This document shows positions 9,656 to 22,450 of a stretch of DNA of 64,000 nt, one piece after another (positions within the stretch are counted from its first letter, which is position 1; every line of letters begins with the position of its first letter). Made by a program: the position numbers and the translations under genes. The stretch is taken from contig JAZBRI010000011.1 in NCBI GenBank assembly GCA_036874045.1, positions 8,237,501 to 8,301,500 on the forward strand. The letters run 5' to 3'. Source of the DNA: Cymodocea nodosa (taxonomy: Eukaryota > Streptophyta > Magnoliopsida > Alismatales > Cymodoceaceae). The notes beneath the pieces were generated by a model that saw only the letters and a program-made list of their open reading frames with translations, was not told the origin of the DNA and searched no databases.

Positions 9656-12600
9656 CTAAGTAAAGCTCGAGTAGTCCTCTACTCTTACTTCTTCTATAAT
9701 TCCAAAGGAACTTTTTGGTATTTTCAAAATAGGTCTAAGTCTTTGTCCATTTACTTTAAATATATTCTGATTTTTAGGATTTTCAATTTCAATAGCTCCA
9801 TAGGAATAAATATTTCAAATTATGTAAGGTCCTGCCTATCTAGATCTTAATTTTCCTAGATGGTTATGGAGTCTAGTCATGTAAAGATATACTTCTTGTC
9901 CTATTTGAAAGGTTTTTGGAATAATTTTCTTGTCATGCTAGAACTTCATTTTCTCTTATAGTCTTCGAATAAGCTTCATTCCTAAATTCTTCTAATTCAA
10001 TCAATTGTATTTTCCTATTTTCAATAGCTTGATTTAAATTAGTGTTTAAAGATTTTAATGCCCAATAAGCTTTATGTTCAATTTCAGCTGGTAAATGACA
10101 ACATTTTCCATATACTAGCATAAAAGGTGATATACCTAAGCTTGTCTTATAAGTAGTTCTATAAGCCCAAAGTACATCTATTAATTTATTAGCCCAATCT
10201 TTTCTAGTAGGATTTACTACTTTTTCTAAGATTAACTTAATTTCTTTGCTTGCACTTTCTACTTGTCCACTTATTTGCAAGTGATATGATGTTGCAATTT
10301 TGTGGTTTACTCCATATTTCTTCATTAAGGCTTCAAAACTTCTATTACAGAAATGAGTTCCTCTATCACTGATAATAGCTTTAGGTATTCCAAATCTGGC
10401 AATTATATTGGTTCTTATAAAATGTATTACCACTTTGTTGTCATTAGTTTTTGTAGGAATAGCTTCTATCCATTTAGATACATAATCCACCTCCAACAAT
10501 ATATAATTAAATTGATTAGACATAGGAAATGGACTCATAAAATCTATTCCCCATATATCAAAAATTTCAACCTCAACAATAGGATTAAGAGGCATCATAT
10601 TTCTCTTTGATATTCTTCCTATTTTTTGACATCTTAAACAACTTAAGCAATATTTATGAGCATCTTTGAATAGTGTTGCCCAATAAAATCCACATTGCAG
10701 AATTTTTGCAACAGTTTTCCCCGAACCAAAATGCCCTCCACATGCTTGGTCATGATAGAAAGACAATATGCTATGATATTCAGTTTCTGGAACACAACTC
10801 CTTAAAACTAGATCAAGACATTTCTTAAATAAGTATGAGTCTTCCCAATAATAATATTTTACTCTTGAAAAGAACAATTTCTTATCCTATCTATTCCAAT
10901 CCTTAAGTCTTAAACTAGTAACTAAGTAATTAACTATGACTACATACCAATCAGGTGCTTGTATTATAGGAGTTGAAATTAAGCTAGTTTTATCAAAGTT
11001 TCAGAAAAATGCTTCTTTGCAATTTTTATCAAAGTTTAATGGGACATCTTTTAATAGATTAGTTAAAGGTCTAGCTATTTTGCTAAAATCTTTAATGAAT
11101 CTTCTATAAAATCCAGCATGTCCTAGAAATGATCTAATATCTTTTACTGATTTAGGTTCTGGGAGATTAGAAATTACTTCTATTTTAGCTTTATCTACTT
11201 CCAACCCTTTATTTGAAACAACATGTCCGAAGACTATTCCTTGTTTAACTTTGAAGTGACATTTTTCTCAATTTAGAACCAGACTTTTTTATACACAGCG
11301 TTTTAATACTAGGTCTAAATTGTTTAAACATACTTCATATGAAGTTCTATAAACAGTAAAATCATCCATAAATATTTCTAAAACATCTTCAGTCATTCTA
11401 GTGAATATGTCCAACATACACCTTTGAAAGGTGGCTAGTGCATTGCATAATCTAAATGGCATTCTCTTAAAAGCATAAGTTCCATTAGGGCAGGTGAAAG
11501 TTGTTTTCTCTTGATCTTCTAATGCTATTGGAACTTGGTTATATCCTGAATACACCCATCTAGGAAACAAAAATATTCTTGCCCTACTAATTTCTCTAGC
11601 ATTTGATCTATAAAGGTTAAGGAAAAATGATCTTTCCCAATCACAACATTCAGCTTTCTATAGTCTATACACTCTCTAGCCTGATTGAATTCTAGTAGGT
11701 ATCAAGTCCTGACTTTCATTCCTAATAACTGTTAATCCTCATTTCTTAGGAACTACATGGATTGGACTAACCCATGAGCTATCAGAAATCGGATAAATTA
11801 TATCATTATCTAACCATTTCACTATTTCTTTCCTAACTACTTCTTTAAAATTTGGATTTAATCTCCTCTCAGGAATTCTAACTGGTTTAGCATTCTCTTC
11901 TAAATATATGTGGTGATAGCATAAAGTTGAACTTAACCTTTTTATATTAGTCATAGTCCATCCTATTGCTTCTTTATAAGTTTTTACTACATCTTTTAAT
12001 TTAGAAATTTGATCTTCTTTTAAATCTGAAGCAATAATGATTGGACATGTTTGTTTTTCTTTCAGAAATATATAGGTTAATCCAGGAGGTAAAGGTTTTA
12101 AATCTAAATGTTGCCCATCATAAGCTAGGGCTCCTAATTGAACATTTTCATCTTCAATATTAATCTCTTCTTGATCTCCTTCTATATTTATGCTTTCACT
12201 TTGTCCTAAAGTTTCAAAATTTAGTTCTTCTTAAATCACATCATCTAGCATATCTCATTCATCCTTTAAAAAGTCTATAGTATGTAAGGACATTTCTAAC
12301 TCCTTAAACTTTTCTAGTTTGAAAATGTTTAATTAAGTATCCTCATTACCATATGCTAACTTCATTACTTCAGTTTTACAATTTATAATAGCCCCTGATA
12401 TTGCTAAGAATGGCCTTCCTAAAATTAAAGATGTGTTATGATTTTGATGATTAATTTGTTGAGAATCCAAAATCACAATATCAATAGGATATATAAAGTT
12501 TTTGATTTTAATTTGGACATCCTCTATTTTTCCTCTAAGGTATCTTATACTTCTATCTACTAATTGAATAACAGTTCTAGTAGGGATTAAGCTTTCTAAT

Positions 12601-13846
12601 CCTAAGGATGCAAATATATCACTCGACATAACATTTATACCTACACTTAGGTCTATTAAGGTTCTTTCTAGAATGGTATTTCCTATGATGTATGATATAA
12701 CAGAGATTCCAGGATCAGATAACTTTTTAGGAATTTATGGCAAAAATAGGGAACTACTTTGCTCAGCGAAAAGGACTTCCTTAAAACTTTTCGCTCTCTT
12801 TTCTTAGTACACCAATCCTTAAGAAATTTAGCACAAGGTGGCATTTTCTGCAATAAGTCTAACAAAGGAATGTTAACTTGTAATTTTTCAAAAATTTCTC
12901 TACTTTTTTCGTGTTTTTCAGGAAATGTTTGTTGTAATTTTTTAGGATAGGGTGCTAATGATTGTGATTTACAAGATTCTTTTTCTTTCATTTCATTTGT
13001 TTGATCATTTTTAGTCTCATTTTCAAATTCAGATTTTTCTTTAGTGATTTCTACGTTTTCAGATATTACATTTTCATTATCATTTTGTTTTTTGTTCTTA
13101 TCCACCTTCATATTACTTTCTTTTTGAATTCTTGGTGGTATATCAGTTCCAGATCTTAATGTTATACATACATCTTTCAGATTTTCATTACTTTTATGAT
13201 GTTCTTATATTTCATTTTCGTGATTATGATCTTCAACTGTTTTTAGTTTTAACTTACATTCTTTAAATTCTATTGCATTGGTATTTTCTTTTGTCTATAT
13301 ATCTTGCGAATTATGCAAATTTGTAACATTAAAGTTTTCATTTGTGTTTTCCTGTTGCATAACTTGTAATTTCATTGTAAATTCATCCAATGCTTTTAGT
13401 TTTCTTTCCAAATCATCTAATCTCATTGCATTCAATTTTTGATCTATTTTCATTATGGTTTTTTCAGTTTCTTAAATGATATCAATTTTAGGTTCTGTAT
13501 ATTCTTCCTTATAGTATAATTGGTTGACTTCTTGTTGCTGACACATGTATTGTTCTAGTTTTTCCATGTTCTGCTCTAAGCTATGCTCTAGTCTATCATA
13601 CCTATCCCAAACTTCTGTGTCTCTCAACACATTACACATTCTAAACTGACCATCAGTTGGGTAAACTATAGGATTCTCATACTCAGCTCTATTATATTGA
13701 ACATAATTCATTTGTTGTTCATGTGCTCTAACCATCTGTAATCATCTCAGTTTCAAACAATCAGAGATGTCGTGACCTTCCAAATTGCAAAATTCACATA
13801 TGCTAACTACAGGTTTTAGAAATCTTTGAGCATAAGCATATGCCAT
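9656..13846 (-). pseudogene. pol: Athila-type ORF1: zinc knuckle, PR, RT, INT (RNase H deleted)
   Basis: Ty3/gypsy polyprotein of the Athila type, ATG at 13846, end at 9656. N-terminal zinc knuckle CEFCN..GHDISDC sits at 13750-13810 with no gag core before it. A coiled, charged linker and the Athila-typical LAPYP...LLQKMPPCAKFLKDWC segment follow. The protease region (about 12690-12330) has DLSVGIN where the sister copy has DLGAGIN. RT spans about 11950-11010 with FMDDF at about 11370. Integrase (10877 to about 9700) has an HHCC finger (HDQACGG...CLSCLRC), [19 protein letters not shown] and SGQVES for the DDE triad, and a C-terminal GPYI...NGQRLKPIL tail. The RNase H domain is missing: sequence jumps near 10947 from APDW to the post-RNase H linker. 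Many stops and several frameshifts are present. Confidence 0.9.
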
Positions 13847-13927
13847 ATTCTCGATTATAGAATAAAACACACAACACTCCCTCTGCTCTTAAAACAAAAT
13901 AGCACTTATAGTTGCTTAGTTTCTCAA

Positions 13928-13945
13928 TCCCCAACAACGGTGTTA
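13928..13945 (-). other. tRNA-Asp primer binding site, mutated (ATH-1)
   Basis: The minus strand reads TAACACCGTTGTTGGGGA, against TGGCGCCGTTGCCGGGGA expected opposite the plant tRNA-Asp 3' end. All differences are transitions (G-to-A or C-to-T). It is about 80 nt upstream of the zinc-knuckle ATG, leaving no room for a gag core. A second degraded primer-like motif (GGCACCAGAAAACTTG on the plus strand) occurs at 13984-13999, suggesting a small local duplication of the LTR/primer junction. Confidence 0.75.
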
Positions 13946-13951
13946 GAAGAC

Positions 13952-15398
13952 TTGTCTTGGATTTGTTAACTTCTGTTTGTTAAGCGGCACCAGAAAACTT
14001 GTTTGGTTTGTTTTTATGCTTATATAAATAATTACTTTTAGAATTAAACAAACAACCTTTCACACAAATTAGATATTAAATTCAATTTGTGCTTTTAACT
14101 ACAAGTGCATAGTGTATATTGTATTTGTGTGCAAGTACAGGTCGATCCCACAAAGATTGAGTAAGAATTGTGTACTATTCCGATTTTTATATTGGAGTTT
14201 ATGTGTATTTAGTTAAGAATCCCGTTGAGTTATAGTTAACACAATGGACTAAGTTCGTGGACTTATGGTTAACTCAATGGACTAATCTCGTAGACTTACA
14301 GTTAACTCGACAAGCCTATCTTTCTAGTTAAATACTGCTATTTACAAAGGAATTCGGCCAACCATTGGGCGGTTCCACAAATTGTAAATAACATCAATTA
14401 AGCTCTTTAATTTTAGTTAATATTAGATTTACCATTAAGCAATACTAACATTCAGATATTTCAAACAGTAACCATTAAAATATTTAAGTATCTGGAACGA
14501 ATCAATTTCAGTAAACTGTAAAACTATTTTCTATTTTCTAAATCAAATAAACATAAAACATTCACAATACTGACAATGATAACATTAATTACGATACAAA
14601 ACAAACAATACAATACTTTAATACTAAATGTAAAGATAGATAATTTGTTGTTTTTGGTATTTTTGTTTTGATATGTTCCTGAAGATGAATGAAAGGTGAA
14701 ATGTAAAAATCTCTATCGATAGTAAAAACTTCCGTCACTACATGCGACGCGATTACACCACTGAAAACTTAATCACTTACAATCCTGCCTCCTCTCCCTA
14801 TAGAATTGCGAATCCAGAATTGTAAGATGATCTCCTCTTCAGCATACCAGCATCAACCCGAAACCAAGGCTAGAAGCTTTACGATCCCCTGAGATATGAG
14901 TCGGTGCTTGGTGAAAATGGCTTCCCTTCCTGTGACACGATAATTCCTCACAGTGGTTGTCAAGCACCGTGTTTGGCTCAAAATTACCCGACATCAGGAA
15001 AGTATCCTCATAGACCTCCAATGATTGGTGATTTTGGTGGTGGTGTGGAGCTTTAGGGAACTTCCGATGCTTCCTGTCGTTAGCGTGGTTCTCCACCTCT
15101 ACACACACTTTTTTTCGTCTTTTATATTTCTTATAGTAGTAACTGCTCTGCTTAAATGATCGGTTGGATTTCCTTCATTCATATTAACGATGGTGATTTC
15201 TTCTTTCTTCCACGAGTGAATTCCTACGTGATATGTGTAATCGTGGTTTTCCTTTGAATGTCTTATTTCTATAACTGCTACAGTGGCATATTAGAAAATA
15301 AATGGTCTGTGGAATTACAAATAACTCAACGGTCTTACTTCGTTGATTTAACCATAAAACACGTGCAATAAAGAAATAAGCTGCTAACATAATGCGTT
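13952..15398 (-). repeat. ATH-1 5' LTR, truncated
   Basis: Minus-strand LTR matching 15399-16700 (inverted), 42521-44581, 58493-60117 and 62594-64000. Landmarks: GTCGATCCCACAAAG near 14140, CCGTTGAGTTA inverted repeats at 14220-14310, and a TATA-like TATAAAAGA on the minus strand near 15118-15126. The upstream LTR end is lost at the junction with ATH-2 near 15398. The first about 700 nt expected from the longer family copies are absent. Confidence 0.7.
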
Positions 15399-16700
15399 AC
15401 CTATAAACTACGTTTATACATATCACGCAGGGAGAAGAAAGCATCGCCATTGATATGAATAAAGGAAATCCAACCGACCATTCAAGTAGAAGCAGTTACT
15501 ACTGAAGAAATATAAAAGAAAAGAAGAAAAAAAAGAAGAGGTGTGTGATCGATGGGCGAACAGTGTGTGCAGAGGAGGATCAACGTCGCAATTCTCTGAA
15601 GTACCACACCAACCATCATCATCACCATCACCACACCATAATCACCAACCATCGAAGGTCTATGAGGATACTTGCCCGATGTCGGGTCGATTCCGAGTCA
15701 AACACAGTGCCTAACAACCACTGTGAGGAGTGATCGCGTCGCGGGAAGGGAAGCCATTTTCACCAAGCGCCGACTCATATTTCAGGAGATCATAAAGCTT
15801 TTAGCCTTGGCTTCGGGTTGATGCCTATATGTTGAAGAGATCATCTTGCAATTCTGGACTTGCGATTCTATAGGGAGAGGAGACAGAATTGTAAGTGGTT
15901 TAATTTTCAATGGTGTAATCGCGTTGCAAGTAGTGTCGGAAGTATTTATTGTCAAGTGAGATTACTTTACATTTCACCTGTCTCCCATTTCCATATTCAT
16001 ATTAAAACAAAAATACCAAAAACAATTTATCTATGTTTGTATGTTGTATTTGAGTGTTGTATTGTTTGTGTTGTATCGTGATTAATGTTATCTTTGTCAG
16101 TGTTGTGATTGTTTTATGTTTATTTTAGTATTACAGTTTACTGAAATTGGTTCGTTCAAAAGACTTAAAGATTTTAATGGTTACTATTTGAATTATCTTA
16201 ATGTTAGTATTGCTCAATGATAAATCCAATGTTAACTAACATTAAATAGCTTAATTGATGTTATTTACAATTTGTGGAATCGCCCAAAGGTTGTTCGAAT
16301 TCCTCTGTAAATAGCAGTATTAAAAGAAAAGACAGGCTCGTGGAGTTAACTTAAGTCCACGAGGTTAGTCTGTTGAGTTATCCATAACTCAACGAACTTA
16401 GTCCATTGAGTTAGCTGTAATTCAACGGAGAGCTTATTGAATATATAAATTTGATTTTAACAAGCAAATAGTTCTCAAGTTCGTCAGCAATTCCTTGTGG
16501 GATCGACCTGTACTTGCACACTGATACAATAGACATTGTGCACTTGCAGTTAAAGTACAAATTGGAATTAATATCTAAATTGTATTAAAGGTTGTTTGTT
16601 TACTTCTAAAAGAAAAAATAGACATAAAGATAAATTAACTAAGTAAAATAGAAGTAACAAATCCAAGTTTTTCTAGTGTAGTGTTGGGAAAACCCAAACA
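15399..16700 (+). repeat. ATH-2 5' LTR, truncated
   Basis: Plus-strand LTR ending CCCAAACA just before the primer site. Over the about 315 nt I aligned by eye (15421-15740 against 43301-43620) it differs from the ATH-2 3' LTR at about 7-8 percent of sites. It also lacks 16 nt between two ATCACG repeats near 15430. A CAT/CAC microsatellite lies at 15612-15650. CCGTTGAGTTA-type inverted repeats lie at 16340-16435. About 870 nt of the 5' end is missing compared with 42521-44581. Confidence 0.75.
15511..15518 (+). promoter_or_regulatory. LTR TATA box
   Basis: TATAAAAG followed by a purine-rich stretch. It is conserved at the same place in the sister LTR (43391-43398) and in the ATH-5 LTR near 63193. 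This is the likely core promoter and implies transcription start about 30 nt downstream; the start site itself is not visible. Confidence 0.55.
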
Positions 16701-16707
16701 AGTTTTA

Positions 16708-16725
16708 TGGCGCCGTTGCCAGGGA
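16708..16725 (+). other. tRNA-Asp primer binding site (ATH-2)
   Basis: TGGCGCCGTTGCCAGGGA matches the complement of the plant tRNA-Asp 3' end with one change. tRNA-Asp priming is typical of Athila-type elements. It lies 7 nt after the LTR CA end. Confidence 0.85.
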
Positions 16726-16809
16726 ATTGAATTGAATAGATATAAGCAACTATTAGAGCTGTTTCATTTTAATAGCTAGAATTGTGTGTTTTTTTCTGTA
16801 ATTGAGAAT

Positions 16810-19800
16810 ATGGCATATGCTTATGCTCAAAGATTTCTGAAACCTGTAATTAGCATATGTGAATTCTGCAATTCTGAAGGACACGACATTTCTGATTGTT
16901 TGAAACTGAGACGTTTACAGATGGTTAGATCCCATGAACAACAAATGAATTATCCTCAATATAATAGACCCAAGTATGAGAATCCTATCGTTTACCCAAC
17001 TAATGGTAAGTATAGAATGTGTAATATGATGAGAGACCCAGAAGTTTGGGATAGCTATGAGAGACTTGAGCATAGTATAGAGCAAAATCTAGACAAACTG
17101 GAATACTTTATGTGTCAACAACAAGAAGTCAACCAATTAAACTATAAGGAAGCATATTCAGAACCTAAACAGGATATAATTTACGAAACTGAAAAAAAAC
17201 ATAAAGGAAATTGATCAAAAATTGAATGCAATGAAACTAGATGATCTAGAAACAAAATTAAAAGCATTAGACGAAAATGCAATGAAAATACAAGTTATGC
17301 AATAGGACAATGAAAATTATAATATTATAAACCTGCATAATTTGCAAAATATACAGCAAACAGAAAATACTAATGCAAGAGAATTTAAAGAATGCACTTT
17401 AAAACTAAAAACAATTGAAGATCATAATCACAAAAATGATATACAAAAACATCATGAAAGTAACGAAAATCTAGAAGATGTATGTGTAACATTAAGATCT
17501 GGAACTGATATACCACCAAGAACTCAAAATGAAAATGATATGAAGGTGGATAAGAGTAAAAATCAAAATGATAATGAAAATGTAATAGCTGAAAATCTAG
17601 AAATCACTAAAGAACAATCTGAATCTGCGAATGAAGCTAAAAATGATCAAACAAATCAACTGAAAGAAAAAGAGTCTTTGAAATCAAAATCTTTAGCACC
17701 CTATCCTGAAAGATTACAACAAATAATTCTTGAAAAACAAGAAAAAATCAGAGAAATTTTTGAAAAAGTACAAGTTAACATTCCTTGGTTAGATCTATTG
17801 CAGAAAATGAAACATTGTGCTAAATTTCTTAAGGATTGGTGTACTAAGAAAAGAGAGCGAAAAGTTCTTAGAAAGGTCTTTTTAGCTGCAAAGTAGTTCC
17901 CTATTTCTGCCACAAATTCCTAAAAAGTTATCTGATCTTGGAATCCCTGTTATATCATGCACCATAGGAAATACCATTCTAGAAAGAACCTTAATAGACT
18001 TAGGTGCAGGTATAAATGTTATGCCAAGTGATATATTTGCATCCTTAGGATTAGAAGGCTTAATTCCTACTAGTACGGTTATTCAATTAGTTGATAGAAG
18101 TATAAGATACCCTAGAAGAAAAATAGAGGATGTCTTAATTAAAATCAAAAATTTTATATCCTATTGATATTGTAATTTTGGATTCCCAACAAATTAAGCA
18201 TAAAAATAGTGATACATCTTTAATTTTGGGGAGGCCATTTTTAGCAACATCAGGGGCTATTATAAATTGTAAAATTGGAGTAATGAAGTTAGCATATGGT
18301 AATGAGTATACTCAATTAAATATTTTGAAACCAGAAAGGTTTGAGGAGTTAGAAATGTCCTTACATACCATAGACTTTTTAGAGGATGAAGGAGATATGT
18401 TAGATGATGTGATTCAAGAAGAATTAAATAGGCAAATCAATTCTGAAATTTTAAAAGAAAGTGAAAGCATAAATATAGAAGGAGATCGGGAAGAAATTAA
18501 TTTAAAAAATGATGATGTTCAACTAGGAGCTCTAACTTCTAATGGGCAGCATTTAGACTTAAAACCTTTACCTTCTGAATTAACCAATATATTTCTGGAA
18601 GATAAACGAACATGTCCAATCATTATTGCTTCAGATTTAAAAGAGGATCAAATAGCTAAATTAAAAGATTTAGTAAAAAGTTATAAAGAAGCAATAGGAT
18701 GGACCATGACTGATATAAAAGGGTTAAATTCAACTTTATGCTGTCACTACATATATTTAGAAGAGAATGCTAAACCTGTTAGAATTCCTAAGAGGAGATT
18801 AAATCCAAACCTTAAAGAAGTAGTCAGGAAGGAAATAGTTAAATGATTAGATAATGATATAATTTATCCGATTTCTAATAGCTTGTGGGTTAGTCCAATC
18901 CATATAGTTCCCAAGAAATCAGGATTAATAGTTATTAGGAATGAAAGTCAAGACTTGATACCTACTAGAATTCAATCAGGCTGGAGAGTATGTGTAGACT
19001 ATAGGAAGTTGAATGCTGTGACTAGGAAAGATCATTTTCCCTTACATTTTATAGATCAAATGTTGGAAAGATTAGTAGGGCAAGAATATTTTTGTTTCCT
19101 AGACGGGTATTCAGGGTATAATCAAATTCCAGTAGCATTAGAGGATCAAGAGAAAACAACTTTCACCTGTCCTAATGGAACTTATGCTTTTAAAAGAATG
19201 TCATTCGGATTATGCAATGCACCAGCTACCTTTCAAAGGTGTGTGCAAGACATATTTACTAGAATGACTGAAGATTTTTTAGAAATATTTATGGATGATT
19301 TTACTGTATATGGCAACTCATATGAAGTGTGTTTAAGCAATTTAGACCAAATATTAAAACGCTGTGTGGAAAAAAATCTAGTTTTAAATTGGGAAAAATG
19401 TCACTTGATGGTTAAACAAGGAATAGTCATAGGACATGTTGTTTCTAAAAAAGGGTTGGAAGTAGATAAAGCTAAAATAGAAGTAATTTCTAATCTACCA
19501 GAACCTAAATCATTAAAAGATATTAGATCATTTCTAATACATGCTGGTTTTTATAGAAGATTTATTAAAGACTTTAGCAAGATAGCTAGACCTTTAACTA
19601 ATCTATTAAAAGATGTTCAATTTAACTTTGATAAAATTTGCAAGGAAGCATTTTTCAGACTTAAGACTAGCTTAATTTCAACTCCTATAATTCAAGCACC
19701 TGATTGGAACCATCCATTTGAGTTAATGTACGATGCTTCTGATTTTGCTGTAGGAGTAGTGTTAGGATAGAAGATAGAAAAATCTCCTAAAGTGATTCAT

Positions 19801-21449
19801 TATGCAAGCAAAACCTTAAATGATGCTCAAGTTAATTACACAACTATTGAAAAAGAATTATTAGCTGTTGTGTTTGCTTTAGAAAAGTTTAGATCATATC
19901 TGATTGGAGCTAAAGTAATAGTATACATGGATCATTCAGCTCTAAAAGATCTAATAAAGAAAAAAGAAACTAAACCTAGATTGATCCAATGGATATTATT
20001 ATTGCAAGAATTTGATCTAGAAATTAAAGATAAAAAAGGTTGTGAGAATGTAGTAGTAGATCATTTATCAAGATTACAAATAGAAAAATCAAATATTGAA
20101 ATTAAGGATAATTTTCCTAATGAACAATTAATGACCATCAACACAATGCCTTGGTATGCAGACAGTTAATTACTTAGTTACTGGTTTAACACCTAAGGAT
20201 TGGAATAGACAGATAAGAAATTATTTTTCTCAAGAGTAAAATATTACTATTGGGAAGACCCATACTTATTTAAGAAATGTCCTGATCTGGTTTTAAGGAG
20301 GTGTGTTCCAGAAACTGAATATTCGAGCATATTGTCTTTCTATCATGACCAAGCTTGTGGAGGGTATTTTGGTTCAGGGAAAACTTCTGCAAAACTTCTA
20401 CAATGTGGGTTTTATTGGCCAACACTATTCAAAGATGCTCATAAATATTGCTTAAGTTGTTTAAGATGTCAACAAATAGGAAGAATATCAAAGAGGAATA
20501 TGATGCCTCTTAATCCTATTGTTGAGTTTGAAATCTTTGATGTATGGGAATAGATTTTATAGGTCCATTTCCTATGTCTAATCAATTTAATTACATATTG
20601 TTGGGGGTGGATTATGTATCAAAATGGATAGAAGCTATTCCTACAAAAACTAATGACAACAAAGTGGTAATTCAATTTATAAGAACAAATATATTTGCCA
20701 GATTTGGAATACCTATAGCTATTATTAGTGATAGAGGAACTCATTTCTGTAATAGAAGTTTTGAAGCCTTAATGAAGAAATATGGAGTAAACCACAAAAT
20801 TGCAACATCATATCATCTGCAAACAAGTGGACAAGTAGAAAGTGCAAACAAACAGATTAAATTAATCTTGGAAAAAGTAGTAAATCCTACTAGAACATAT
20901 TGGGCTAATAGATTGATAAATGCACTTTGGGCTTATAGAACTACTTATAAAACGATCTTAGGTATGTCACCTTTTAGGCTAGTATATGGAAAAAGTTGTC
21001 ATTTACCTGTTGAAATAGAACATAAAGCTTATTGGGCATTAAAAACTTTGAACACTAATTTAAATCAAGCTGCTAAAAATAGAAAAATGTAATTAATTGA
21101 ATTAGAAGAATTTAGAAATGAAGCTTTTTCGAAGACTGTAAGAGAAAAAGAAAAAATTAAATTTTGGCATGATAGAAAAATTATTCCAAAAAGCTTTGAA
21201 ATAGGACAAGAAGTATATCTTTATATGGCTAGACTCCATAACCATCCAGGAAAATTGAAATCTAGATGGGTAGGACCTTACATAGTTCGAAATGTTTATC
21301 CTTATGGAGCTATTGAAATTAAGAATCTTAAAAATCAGAATATATTTAAAGTAAATGGGCAAAGACTTAAACCTATTCTGAAAACACCAAAAAGCTCCTT
21401 TGGAATTATAGAAGAAGTTAGAGTAGAGGACTACTCGAGCTTTACTTAG
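16810..21449 (+). pseudogene. pol: Athila-type ORF1: zinc knuckle, PR, RT, RNase H, INT
   Basis: The best preserved gypsy polyprotein here. ATG at 16810 (MAYAYAQRF) is followed within 20 residues by the zinc knuckle CEFCNSEGHDISDC. The linker ends in the Athila-typical CVTLRSG and LLQKM...AKFLKDWC segments. Protease has DLGAGIN near 18000. RT includes RRLNPN, WVSPIH.VPKK, YRKLNAVTRKDHFPL and the catalytic FMDDF near 19290. RNase H follows ([32 protein letters not shown]). Integrase has its HHCC finger (20340-20475), [23 protein letters not shown] and a C-terminal GPYIVRNVYPYGAIEIKN tail. Damage: frameshifts near 17195, 18160 and 20545, and stops including TGA 18844, TAG 19768, TAA 20167 and TAA 21090. 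Function before decay: cDNA synthesis and integration. The gag core is not here but at 28259. Confidence 0.93.
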
Positions 21450-22072
21450 TGAGAAATCAATTTTTATGTTTATATATAAAAAAAAAAACATTAAAAATAT
21501 ATATAAAACATAAAAATCATTGCGGTTCAACTAATTGAATCCATCGGTATGACCGAAACATAAAAAATGTATATTAATTTTCAGAAAAAAAAATGTTGGT
21601 TTTACTGAAACATAGTATCGGTTCAACTGAAGAAAAAATATATATATATAAATAATAAAAAATATTTAGGTCTGATCGAAACATAGTATCAGTTAAACTG
21701 GTAAAAAAACAGAAAAACTATTCTTTGTAATATTTTTATTATTATATTTGCCTATACGGGGATTCCGTTGAGTTACGCTTAACTCAACGAGCTTACTCCG
21801 TTGAGTCTTGAGTTAGTCAACGAGCTTACTCCGTTGAGTATTGAGTTAGTCAACGAGCTTATTCCGTTGAGTTAACTGTAACTCAACGGAGTACTGTAGC
21901 TAAAACCTTGGATAAAATAGTAATAGTTGGTTCGGGAAATGACCTGATTACCTGCCTAAACTTATGGCTTATTTAAACTAAAACCTAGGGTTTTGGGGGC
22001 ATTATCCGGCAAATCATTTAGAATCTAGAATAGTAGAAATCAGAGCGATTTCGTGCTGTTGTGTAACTCCAC
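21450..22072 (+). repeat. ATH-2 post-integrase spacer with tandem and inverted repeats
   Basis: Noncoding. 21510-21710 repeats a CGGTTCAACTG / CCGAAACATA theme. 21760-21892 has CCGTTGAGTTA-type inverted repeats, including a 33-nt unit (CTTACTCCGTTGAGT plus TTGAGTTAGTCAACGAG) present twice with a diverged third copy. 21900-22070 matches ATH-1 8940-9080 inverted, the stretch just before the env-like ATG. Confidence 0.65.
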
Positions 22073-22376
22073 TGTTATGCAAAGGGAAATGCAGAAAGGG
22101 AGAAGCTTGGACTCGTTGAAAAGAAAGAAGAAGACAAATGGGAAAAACGTGTGAAGCAAATGCAAAAACACCAAGGTTTAACGTGGTTCCCCAATTGGTA
22201 CGTCCACGGATGGAGCTCAACTGAATGATTCTCTAGGTGATCACAAAGGGATACAAGATTCAACATCTATCTCTAAGCACACGTTGGAGGTCTATTTATA
22301 ACATTTTTGTACCCCAAGTGGCTAAGGACAAAACTACCCCTATGTGTAACAAACTAATTCAAGACACATAATAACA
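22073..22376 (-). repeat. Tork-1 3' LTR
   Basis: 304 nt with perfect 6-nt inverted ends (TGTTAT...ATAACA). On the minus strand it is preceded by the polypurine tract AAGGCAAGGTGGAGAT (plus-strand 22377-22392), which primes plus-strand DNA. The 5 nt on its left are TCCAC; the matching duplication is lost with the other end. Confidence 0.85.
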
Positions 22377-22450
22377 ATCTCCACCTTGCCTTGAATTTAC
22401 AAACTCCACCTAGAACCAAACAAATTTCCATCTTCAAAAGACTCAAAGGG

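Noticed and set aside
15545..15733. His-rich open frame in the Athila LTR
   Set aside because: It comes from a CAT/CAC microsatellite in the LTR; the copies do not keep the frame.
16708..16725. tRNA gene fragment
   Set aside because: Only the 18 nt complementary to the tRNA 3' end is present, directly after an LTR, so it is a primer site. The same holds for the tRNA-Met-like motifs.
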